Made by a program: the position numbers and the translations under genes. A stretch of 10,394 nt of DNA from Phycisphaerae bacterium (GTDB lineage Bacteria > Planctomycetota > Phycisphaerae > UBA1845 > Fen-1342): assembly GCA_022842805.1 (NCBI GenBank), contig JALHOX010000133.1:1-10394 (forward strand), given 5' to 3'. Below the pieces are notes generated by a model. That model searched no databases and had not been told where the DNA came from. It worked only from the letters and a program-made list of their open reading frames with translations. Below are positions 1 to 5,329 of the stretch, piece by piece; within the stretch, counting starts at the first letter, position 1; each line of letters opens with the position of its first letter.

Positions 1-1100
1 AGATTCACGATGCGTACGCCGTCGCCGACCGATATCGAGCGCGGGGCGTCCGGGTCGTGCTGGGCGGGTTGCATGTCACCAAGCTGCCCGACGAAGCCGC
101 GCTGCACGCCGACGCAATCGTGATCGGCGAGGCCGAGCCGCTCTGGCCGCGATTGATCGACGACGCCCGCCGCGGGCAACTGAAGCCGCGCTATCAGTCG
201 CGGCCCGGCGAGCATTTTCACCTGGTCGATTCCCCCCTGCCGCGTTTCGACCTGCTCGACGTCGATCGTTACAACCGCATTCCGCTGCAGACGAGCCGCG
301 GCTGTCCGCATCAGTGCGACTTCTGCGCCAGCTCGATCCTGCTGACGCCGCGCTACAGCGTGAAGCCGGTTGAGCGAGTCCTGGCGGAGCTGCGCGCGAT
401 CAAGGAAATCTGGCCGCAGCCCTTCATCGAGTTCGCGGATGACAACAGCTTTGCACAAAAGAAGCATTACAAGGAGCTGCTGCGGGCGCTGATCCCCGAA
501 CGGATCAAGTGGTTCACCGAGGCCGACATCTCCATCGCCGATGATCCCGAGCTGCTTGATCTCATGCGCGAAGCCGGCTGTCGCCAGGTGCTCGTCGGCC
601 TTGAAAGCCCCGCCACCCGCGGCCTCGACAGCATCGAGCTGCGCCGCAACTGGAAGCTCAAGATGCACGACCGCTACGAGGCAGCTGTGCACGCGATTCA
701 ATCGCGCGGCGTGACGGTCAATGGTTGCTTCATCCTCGGGCTCGACGGCGAAGGCGAAGAGGTCTTCGACGCGATCTACGACTTCGCCGATCGCACCGCG
801 TTGTTCGAGGTTCAGATCACCGTGCTCACGCCCTTCCCCGGCACGCCGCTGTATGACCGGCTGCTGGCGGCGGGTCGCATCCTCCACCCCGGTGACTGGC
901 GCCGCTGCACGCTCTTCGACGTGAACTATCGCCCGACGAACATGACCCCCGAGCGGTTGCAAAGCGGTATCGTCGAGCTCGCCAAGCGGCTCTACGCCCC
1001 GGAGTTCGTCGACCACCGCCGCCGCCGCTTCTTCGAAAACCTGCAGCGCTGCGGCACGCCGCGCGGGCCGGGCCTGCCGGAGTATGCCGCGCGAAACTGA
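1..1100 (+). CDS. B12-binding-type radical SAM protein, 5' end missing
   Basis: The frame is open from the left edge (codons from base 3) to TGA at 1098-1100, so the true start lies outside the window. An internal GTG at 57 is not the start, because the upstream residues IHDAYAVADRYRARGVRVVL followed by GGLHVT form the end of a cobalamin-binding fold. The radical SAM [4Fe-4S] motif CPHQCDFC (C-x3-C-x2-C) is encoded from 303. Downstream are FADDNSF, GLESP, FILGLDGE and LTPFPGTPLYDRLL, all typical of the BchE/HpnP/HpnR-like class. The C-terminal stretch after TLFDVNYRPTNMTPERL resembles the tail region of that class. These enzymes generate a 5'-deoxyadenosyl radical and often methylate or rearrange unactivated carbons using cobalamin, in the cytoplasm or at the membrane. 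About 365 residues are visible; perhaps 80-110 are missing. The substrate cannot be read from the sequence. The gene converges on the dehydrogenase with only 20 bases between stops. Confident on class, not on reaction. Confidence 0.88.
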   Translation, partial: IHDAYAVADRYRARGVRVVLGGLHVTKLPDEAALHADAIVIGEAEPLWPRLIDDARRGQLKPRYQSRPGEHFHLVDSPLPRFDLLDVDRYNRIPLQTSRGCPHQCDFCASSILLTPRYSVKPVERVLAELRAIKEIWPQPFIEFADDNSFAQKKHYKELLRALIPERIKWFTEADISIADDPELLDLMREAGCRQVLVGLESPATRGLDSIELRRNWKLKMHDRYEAAVHAIQSRGVTVNGCFILGLDGEGEEVFDAIYDFADRTALFEVQITVLTPFPGTPLYDRLLAAGRILHPGDWRRCTLFDVNYRPTNMTPERLQSGIVELAKRLYAPEFVDHRRRRFFENLQRCGTPRGPGLPEYAARN

Positions 1101-1120
1101 TTCGCCGCAGGAGGGTTGTG

Positions 1121-2128
1121 CTACTTCGCCACCTGCAACACGACGCGATAGCGCGCCTTGCCGGCCTCAAGATGCGCGATCGCTTCGTTGACCTTTGCGA
1201 TCGGAAACAGCTCGACCGTCGGCGCGATCTGGTGCCGCGCGCAGAAATCGAGCATGCGCCGCGTCGTGTTGGGGCTGCCCAATGGCGAACCCGAGAGCTG
1301 CTTTTGACCGACGATCATCGGGAACGCCGCCACGCCGATCGGCTCCGGCACCGCCCCGACCACATGCAGCCGCCCGCGCGGCCGCAGCGTGCCCATGTAA
1401 GCCTCCCAGTTGAGTGGCACATTGACCGTCGACAAGATGAAATCGAGCGAGCCGGCGATCTTCGCGAGAGCGTTGGCATCGCGCGAGTCGACGATGTGAT
1501 GTGCCCCCATCGCGCGAATCTCGTCCGCCTTCGCTGCGTTCGATGAGAACGCCGTCACCTCGCAACCCCACGCCCGCAGGAATCGCAGCGCCATGTGCCC
1601 CAGCCCGCCGATACCGATCACCGCCACGCGATCGGTCGGGCGGACATCGAATTGCACCAGCGGATTAAAGACCGTGATGCCGCCGCAGAAGAGCGGCCCG
1701 GCGCTTTCGAGCGAGATCCCCGCGGGCAGCGGCGTCGCCCAAGCCGCGTGACAACGCACACGATCGGCAAACCCGCCATGCCGCCCGACGATGGTCTGCT
1801 CGTTCGTCGTGCAGAGGTTGAAGTCGCCATCGTTGCAGAATTCGCAACTGCGACACGAGCGCGAGAACCAGCCGAGGCCGACGGTCTGCCCGACCGCGAG
1901 ATGTGCGACGCGCTCGCCCTTCGCCGCGACGCGCCCGACGACCTCGTGTCCGGCGACCAGCGGATAGGCGCTCATCTGCCAATGGTTGTGGAGCATGCTC
2001 AGATCGCTGTGGCAGATGCCGCAATACTGCACCGCAATCTCGACGTCCTCCGGCCCCAGCGGACCGGGCTCATATTCAAACGGCTTCAGGGGCGTATTGG
2101 GTGCAAGAGCGGCGTAAGCGTGAATCAT
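1121..2128 (-). CDS. Zinc-dependent alcohol dehydrogenase, cinnamyl-alcohol/YahK type
   Basis: This 335-residue medium-chain dehydrogenase/reductase is the usual length for the family. The catalytic zinc ligands are visible as C36 (YCGICHSD), H61-E62 (AGHEVVG) and C148 (GPLFCGGITVF). The structural zinc site is C92, C95, C98 and C106 (CRSCEFC...NLC). The Rossmann nucleotide loop GIGGLG spans about 172-177. The following strand end, TAFSSNAAK, lacks the acidic residue that selects NAD and suggests NADP(H). The family interconverts aldehydes and primary alcohols with broad specificity, often in aldehyde detoxification. The ATG at 2126-2128 is chosen because it has GGAGAA 8 bases upstream and starts directly at the conserved MIHAYAA segment. 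The frame stays open to 2269, but that extension is arginine-rich with no family similarity. Transcribed alone, divergently from the M43 protease gene. The substrate is unknown. Confidence 0.93.
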   Translation of the reverse strand: MIHAYAALAPNTPLKPFEYEPGPLGPEDVEIAVQYCGICHSDLSMLHNHWQMSAYPLVAGHEVVGRVAAKGERVAHLAVGQTVGLGWFSRSCRSCEFCNDGDFNLCTTNEQTIVGRHGGFADRVRCHAAWATPLPAGISLESAGPLFCGGITVFNPLVQFDVRPTDRVAVIGIGGLGHMALRFLRAWGCEVTAFSSNAAKADEIRAMGAHHIVDSRDANALAKIAGSLDFILSTVNVPLNWEAYMGTLRPRGRLHVVGAVPEPIGVAAFPMIVGQKQLSGSPLGSPNTTRRMLDFCARHQIAPTVELFPIAKVNEAIAHLEAGKARYRVVLQVAK

Positions 2129-2130
2129 GG

Positions 2131-2156
2131 TTCGCGTTCTCCGTGTGTGTGTGTGG
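2131..2156 (-). repeat. Inverted repeat arm A in the dehydrogenase leader
   Basis: Read on the minus strand, this arm is CCACACACAC, then ACA, CGG, A, GAACGCGA. It matches arm B at 2389-2412, which lies on the plus strand in the leader of the divergent protease gene. About 21 bases agree, with a one-base length difference in the middle. In this arm the ribosome binding site overlaps the repeat. Confidence 0.45.
2137..2142 (-). promoter_or_regulatory. Ribosome binding site fixing the dehydrogenase start
   Basis: On the minus strand GGAGAA lies 8 bases before the ATG at 2126-2128. It supports that start over in-frame upstream alternatives reaching 2269. It sits directly after a (CA)6 tract, at 2143-2154 on the plus strand as (GT)6. 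Confidence 0.7.
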
Positions 2157-2315
2157 CGTTGAAGCAGTGGCGAAAATGATAGTTCGTGCGAGGCTTGCCG
2201 TGCTGGCGGATCGCCCCGCCGCCGGCGTCGGCGACCCGGCGCTATTCCGACACGCGCGATCGAAGACAATCGGCCAAAACGGCCAGAAAAGCAGCGTTTT
2301 GAACGGATCTTTCCC

Positions 2316-2345
2316 TTGCAACCCGCACCGCGCGATTCCTATACT
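2316..2345 (+). promoter_or_regulatory. Sigma-70-like promoter for the M43 protease gene
   Basis: The -35 element TTGCAA (2316-2321) and -10 element TATACT (2340-2345) are separated by 18 bases. Transcription would begin near 2352, giving a leader of about 90 bases before the ATG at 2443. The match is good, with 4 of 6 and 5 of 6 consensus bases; activity is inferred. Confidence 0.55.
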
Positions 2346-2366
2346 GACCGCCGCATTTCTTGCACG

Positions 2367-2385
2367 AGCCGTCAGCGCGACGGCT
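2367..2385 (+). other. Hairpin in the protease mRNA leader
   Basis: AGCCGTC (2367-2373) and GACGGCT (2379-2385) form a perfect 7-bp stem around a 5-base loop AGCGC. It begins about 15 bases after the predicted transcription start. There is no U-tract, so it is not a classical attenuator. It may stabilise the 5' end or be incidental. Confidence 0.4.
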
Positions 2386-2388
2386 GTA

Positions 2389-2412
2389 CCACACACACTG
2401 CGGCGAACGCGA
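2389..2412 (+). repeat. Inverted repeat arm B in the protease leader
   Basis: This arm reads CCACACACAC, then TG, CGG, C, GAACGCGA on the plus strand and mirrors arm A at 2131-2156. Here the repeat ends 18 bases before the AGGAG ribosome binding site. The octamer GAACGCGA recurs elsewhere in this GC-rich window, so only the combination with the CA tract is notable. Confidence 0.45.
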
Positions 2413-2430
2413 TTCCGCGCGCCGCGAAGC

Positions 2431-2435
2431 AGGAG
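2431..2435 (+). promoter_or_regulatory. Ribosome binding site fixing the protease start
   Basis: AGGAG lies 7 bases before the ATG at 2443-2445. That ATG begins a clear signal peptide, so this is the natural start of the protease gene even though an in-frame stop follows at 2650. Confidence 0.75.
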
Positions 2436-2649
2436 CCACTTCATGTTTCGACGTCTGCTGGGATGCGGGGGTGCTGGTGCGCTGACATTTGTCCTGATCG
2501 CCGCCGCGCCGCAGCCGGCCGGCAATCCGAACGCCGCCCTGGGGACGGACTCCGGCGCGCCGGCGATTGACGAGAAGATCGTCATCGGCGACACCGTTTT
2601 TCTGAACAATGACGATTTCCTTGCCTCCGGCGGCCGCTGTGCCACGCTC

Positions 2650-2652
2650 TAA
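2650..2652 (+). other. In-frame TAA splitting the protease gene
   Basis: The stop is codon 70 counted from the ATG at 2443. Frame is preserved on both sides, so this is a substitution rather than a frameshift. No restart with a recognisable ribosome binding site follows; the first in-frame GTG is at 2704 and the first ATG codons at 2716 and 2719. Confidence 0.85.
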
Positions 2653-2703
2653 CCCCTGCCCGAAGAAATCGACCTGATCGAAAACAACCCCGCCAACGTC
2701 GAC

Positions 2704-3429
2704 GTGCAGCGCGACATGATGGACGAGACCTACGGCGCCGGCACCGTCACCGTGCAGGTCTGGGTCCACGTCATCAATCGCGGCAGCGGCATCTCCAACG
2801 GCGACATCCCGCAAAGCTGGATCGACAACCAGATCGCGGTGCTCAACAACTCCTTCAGCGGCGCGACCGGCGGCGTGAACACCATCTTCCGCTTCCAGCT
2901 CGCCGGCGTCACACGGACGACCAACAGCACCTGGTACACGATGGCCGACGGCTCCTCGGCCGAGGCCCAGGCCAAGGCCGCCCTCCGCCGCGGCGACGCG
3001 ACCACGCTCAACCTCTATTGCGCCGCGCCCGGCGGCGGCATTCTCGGCTGGGCGACCTTCCCCTGGTGGTACGCCGGCAACCCGACCGACGACGGCGTCG
3101 TGATCTTGAATAGCAGCATGCCCGGCGGCTCGGCCTCGCCCTACAACCTGGGCGACACCGCGACGCATGAAGTCGGCCACTGGCTCGGCCTTTATCACAC
3201 GTTCCAGGGCGGCTGCAACGCCACCGCCGGCGACTATGTCAGCGATACGCCGGCCGAGCGCTCGCCCGCGTCGGGCTGCCCGACGGGCCGCGACTCTTGC
3301 CGCAACCTCTCCGGCCTCGACCCGATCACCAATTTCATGGACTACAGCACCGACTCCTGCATGTTCCGCTTCAGCGCCGGCCAGGCTGCGCGAATGGACG
3401 CGGCCAGCCTGCAGTATCGCGGTCTCTAA
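2704..3429 (+). CDS. M43-family metalloprotease catalytic domain (downstream fragment)
   Basis: This is the 241-residue open frame left downstream of the TAA, counted from GTG 2704. It carries the complete metzincin zinc site HEVGHWLGLYH (155-165, DNA from 3166), in which the three histidines bind zinc and the glutamate is the catalytic base. The Met-turn lies in FMDYSTDSCM (M212). Cysteines 106, 171, 192, 199 and 219 fit the disulfides expected for an extracytoplasmic enzyme. The family cleaves extracellular proteins. If translated from 2704 the product would have no signal peptide and no visible ribosome binding site, so export and function would be doubtful. The reading frame shows no erosion, which suggests the upstream stop is very recent or an artefact. 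The next genes are a tRNA and an unrelated diguanylate cyclase, so the protease appears to be a single-gene unit. Confidence 0.8.
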   Translation: MQRDMMDETYGAGTVTVQVWVHVINRGSGISNGDIPQSWIDNQIAVLNNSFSGATGGVNTIFRFQLAGVTRTTNSTWYTMADGSSAEAQAKAALRRGDATTLNLYCAAPGGGILGWATFPWWYAGNPTDDGVVILNSSMPGGSASPYNLGDTATHEVGHWLGLYHTFQGGCNATAGDYVSDTPAERSPASGCPTGRDSCRNLSGLDPITNFMDYSTDSCMFRFSAGQAARMDAASLQYRGL

Positions 3430-3538
3430 CGCGTGATAGAGTCGTTGTGCGGTTGAGTTGATTTTGCACGTGCCGTCGGCGGCGCGAGGTGATCTCTGCG
3501 CATCGGATGGACCCCGCCGCCGCCGACGCACTGCTCCG

Positions 3539-3561
3539 GTTGGGCCGCACGCCGGCCCAAC
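3539..3561 (+). terminator. Strong hairpin after the protease gene, possible terminator
   Basis: GTTGGGCCG (3539-3547) and CGGCCCAAC (3553-3561) make a perfect 9-bp stem around CACGC. It lies 110 bases after the protease stop and 6 bases before the -35 element of the tRNA promoter. There is no T-tract, so intrinsic termination is uncertain. It may end the protease transcript or insulate the tRNA promoter. Confidence 0.4.
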
Positions 3562-3567
3562 GCTGAC

Positions 3568-3596
3568 CTGACAGGTGCGACGGCACGCCGTATACT
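3568..3596 (+). promoter_or_regulatory. Sigma-70-like promoter for tRNA-Arg
   Basis: CTGACA (3568-3573) and TATACT (3591-3596) are separated by exactly 17 bases. Each matches consensus at 5 of 6 positions. Transcription would start near 3603, about 9 bases before the mature tRNA 5' end at 3612. Confidence 0.7.
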
Positions 3597-3611
3597 CCCC
3601 CGTCTCTAAGC

Positions 3612-3685
3612 GCGCTCGTAGCTCAATTGGATAGAGCGTCGGTCTTCGGAACCGAAGGCTGGGGGTTCGAGTCCCTCCGGGCGCA
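3612..3685 (+). tRNA. tRNA-Arg (anticodon TCG)
   Basis: All four arms fold. The acceptor GCGCTCG pairs with CGGGCGC (one G-T pair). The D stem GCTC/GAGC encloses AATTGGATA. The anticodon stem TCGGT/ACCGA encloses the loop CTTCGGA, with TCG at 3646-3648. A 5-base variable loop AGGCT follows, then the T arm GGGGG-TTCGAGT-CCCTC. The discriminator is A at 3685. The CCA end is not encoded and must be added by nucleotidyltransferase. The anticodon reads CGA and, depending on U34 modification, other CGN arginine codons. It has its own promoter at 3568-3596 and converges on the diguanylate cyclase gene, 44 bases away. Confidence 0.96.
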
Positions 3686-3729
3686 GTAGCATCTTCTGGG
3701 GTTCGTGATCGGGGTGGGGGTTTGCCGAG

Positions 3730-5052
3730 CTACTCAGAGGCTTTGCCCTGGACGAACGCGAGGTCCGCGTTGGCTGCGGTCCCGTCGCCGCCGGCCGTCG
3801 AGACCACCCGCACGCAACCACGACCGTCGCGCTTTGCGCCGTACAGCGCGTCGTCGGCGATGGCGATCAGCTCGCTCACGGCTGCCCCACGCGCCGCTTC
3901 GGCGCCGCCGATGCTGGCCCCGATGAGCGGCTTCCCGCTCGGATCCGGCTTCTGGCGCAATTGGTTCAATAGTCGCTCCGCGGCGAGCCGCGCCCCCTCG
4001 GCATTGGTCGCGGGCAAGACGACCAGAAACTCATCGCCGCCGAGCCTTCCGGCGCAGTCCGATTCGCGCAGCATGGCCTGCATGCGCGCCGCGGCGTGGC
4101 GAATCGCCTCATCGCCGGCGGGATGCCCGTCGCGATCGTTGATTTGCTTGAGCCCGTCCAGATCGACCATCAGGATCGACAGCGCGGTGTGATAGCGCGC
4201 GGCGCGGCGCAGCTCGGTCTGCAAACGCTCTTCGATGCCGCGGCGGTTGTAGAGGCCGGTCAACGCGTCGAACCGCGCATCCCGATCGGCTCGTGAAAAG
4301 CGCAAGGCGTGCTGCAGGCACCGCGCGCAAAATTCCAGCAGCGGCGCGAGGCGCCCCGGATCGCGGCACGCGCCCGCGAGCGGCTCACTGCACTTCAATA
4401 CCGCCACAATCTCCCCCGCCGTCGCCAGCGGCAGAAACGTCGCGAAAGAATCCTCGGCGGCGGTGATGGAAGCGGAAGGCGCGTCGACGATCGCGTCCAG
4501 TCGGCGGATCGTGTCCCCCTCGTCGTTCATGCTCTCGACTTCGGAGAGCGGGCTCGACGCCGCCAGCAACCACGATTCGCCGATTGCCGGGCGCAAGTAG
4601 AGCGCGGCGCGGTTGTAGCCCAGTTGGCGCGGCAGGTGCTCCACCAAAAGCGTCTGCACGCGGGGCAGGTCGAGGGTCTGGTAGGTGGCGACCCACATCG
4701 GCAACAGCCGCCACGGCGCATCGCGATCGTCGCGCATTGCCTCGGCCCAGAGGACCGAGATCGCAGTCCGCGTCGCCGGCTTTGCCACCAGCAGCCCGGT
4801 CGGAAACACGCGCGGCAGCTCCGCCCCGCGCCGCGCGAAATAGACATACCGTGCAAACGGCCCCGCCGGTGGAACGGGCGCCGTATCCAAGTCAATCCAG
4901 CACTCGCTCGCAGTCCCCAGATCGAACGCCCCCTCGGCGACGGACTCCGCACAGCGCAACACCCCCGCAATCGGCGCCGCCGAGACGACGGCCTCGCGAA
5001 GGGCCGCGTCGCGGGTGATCAGGAGAACTCGCTGATTGGGCGGATTCGGCAT
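3730..5052 (-). CDS. Diguanylate cyclase (receiver-like, GAF-like, GGDEF)
   Basis: This 440-residue protein makes cyclic di-GMP from two GTP. The GGDEF domain covers roughly 262-425 and has every key element: DALTGLYNRRG (262-272), DLDGLKQIND (297-306), GHPAGDEA and the signature GGDEF (338-342, DNA 4027-4041). RESD (329-332) stands five residues before the signature, forming the I-site for product inhibition. The first ~110 residues look like a degenerate response-regulator receiver: VLLITRD, then CWIDLD, then LVAKP. A usable phosphoacceptor is uncertain. Residues ~120-250 look GAF-like, suggesting a ligand or redox input. No membrane helix is seen, so it is cytoplasmic. ATG at 5052 is preferred since the domain starts there and GGA lies 6 bases upstream; a GTG at 5079 would add nine residues. 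It is divergent from the TPR/flagellar operon, fitting a role in the motile-sessile switch, which is inferred. Confidence 0.92.
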   Translation of the reverse strand: MPNPPNQRVLLITRDAALREAVVSAAPIAGVLRCAESVAEGAFDLGTASECWIDLDTAPVPPAGPFARYVYFARRGAELPRVFPTGLLVAKPATRTAISVLWAEAMRDDRDAPWRLLPMWVATYQTLDLPRVQTLLVEHLPRQLGYNRAALYLRPAIGESWLLAASSPLSEVESMNDEGDTIRRLDAIVDAPSASITAAEDSFATFLPLATAGEIVAVLKCSEPLAGACRDPGRLAPLLEFCARCLQHALRFSRADRDARFDALTGLYNRRGIEERLQTELRRAARYHTALSILMVDLDGLKQINDRDGHPAGDEAIRHAAARMQAMLRESDCAGRLGGDEFLVVLPATNAEGARLAAERLLNQLRQKPDPSGKPLIGASIGGAEAARGAAVSELIAIADDALYGAKRDGRGCVRVVSTAGGDGTAANADLAFVQGKASE

Positions 5053-5329
5053 CGAAGTTCCGTCGGCAATTTTCGCCACTACACCCTATCGGCCGGGCAC
5101 ACCCGCCCGGTTCAGGTCGCCGGGGCGATCCTCTTTCGACCATTAGAGGGTAGTCCTTTCCGCCGTTTTTGGGCGCGAAGTCGGCGCGGACGGCGCAAGA
5201 TCGATGCGGGAAACCCCTCGGACCTACCGATAGCAAGGGAACCGGCGTGGCGGCGTCCGCCGCGGGGCCGGACCGCGCTCGACATTCGCGGCGCGGAGTG
5301 GGCTCGTTCGACTGGCGGCTGAGATTTCC
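5053..5329. other. Divergent intergenic region, cyclase / TPR-flgN operon
   Basis: This gap should hold the promoters of both the cyclase and the four-gene plus-strand operon. I could not find a convincing sigma-70, sigma-54 (GG-N10-GC) or sigma-28 element on either strand. Two inverted repeats are visible: CCGGGC/GCCCGG at 5093-5110, and CCTCT/AGAGG at 5130-5149 around a 10-base spacer in a slightly AT-richer patch. Either could be an operator, but both are short. Confidence 0.4.

Larger units (their letters stand above)
2129..2442. other. Divergent intergenic region between dehydrogenase and protease
   Basis: These 314 bases contain no convincing gene. They are locally less GC-rich than the flanks, notably around 2270-2350. 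They hold the 5' leaders of both divergent genes: a plus-strand sigma-70-like promoter at 2316-2345, a leader hairpin at 2367-2385, two arms of an inverted repeat at 2131-2156 and 2389-2412, and the protease ribosome binding site. On the minus strand I found only a weak promoter candidate for the dehydrogenase (TTGTCT, 17 bases, AATAGC), which I do not annotate. Confidence 0.7.
2443..3429 (+). pseudogene. Secreted M43-family zinc metalloprotease gene with in-frame TAA
   Basis: The ATG at 2443 has a good ribosome binding site and a promoter. It opens a frame that encodes a signal peptide (RR, then hydrophobic GALTFVLIAAA) and a short pro-region ending GGRCATL. TAA at 2650-2652 then interrupts it. 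The same frame resumes at once with PLPEEIDLIENN and continues without further damage to TAA at 3427-3429, through the whole catalytic domain. Without the stop, the product would be about 328 residues, a normal size for bacterial M43B (cytophagalysin/pappalysin-like) enzymes. The RCAT...P..EE pattern before the domain is common in secreted M43 proteins and spans the stop, so the two parts clearly belong together. One base change (CAA, GAA or AAA to TAA) would explain it. Alternatives are a sequencing or assembly error, or a recent inactivating mutation. TAA also serves as the normal stop here and in flgN, so codon reassignment is unlikely. Confidence 0.75.

Noticed and set aside
1101..1120. 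Terminator between the convergent radical SAM and dehydrogenase genes
   Set aside because: The 20-base gap has no stem-loop.
2143..2154. (GT)6 tract as a phase-variation repeat
   Set aside because: It is short, outside coding sequence, and just upstream of the ribosome binding site rather than between promoter elements; no evidence of length switching.
2129..2269. N-terminal extension of the dehydrogenase to 2269
   Set aside because: The added 47 residues are arginine-rich and unlike the family, and a good ribosome binding site serves the ATG at 2126-2128.
2242..3531. Long minus-strand open frame (429 codons) across the protease gene
   Set aside because: It is a shadow of the high-GC protease coding strand: repetitive A/G/R/V composition, no domain, no ribosome binding site, while the plus strand carries clear M43 motifs.
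3422..3609. GTCTCTAA present at 3422-3429 and 3602-3609
   Set aside because: An 8-base match, one copy being the protease stop context; compatible with chance and without flanking similarity.
3612..3685. tRNA-Arg as an integration site for a mobile element
   Set aside because: No repeat of the tRNA 3' end, integrase, or change in gene style was seen nearby.
4309..5322. Plus-strand open frame (337 codons) opposite the diguanylate cyclase
   Set aside because: Arginine/proline-rich translation with no recognisable motif; the opposite strand encodes an intact GGDEF protein.
5053..5329. Sigma-28 or sigma-54 promoter for the TPR-flgN operon
   Set aside because: No acceptable GG-N10-GC or TAAA-N15-GCCGATAA-like pair was found on reading this region.
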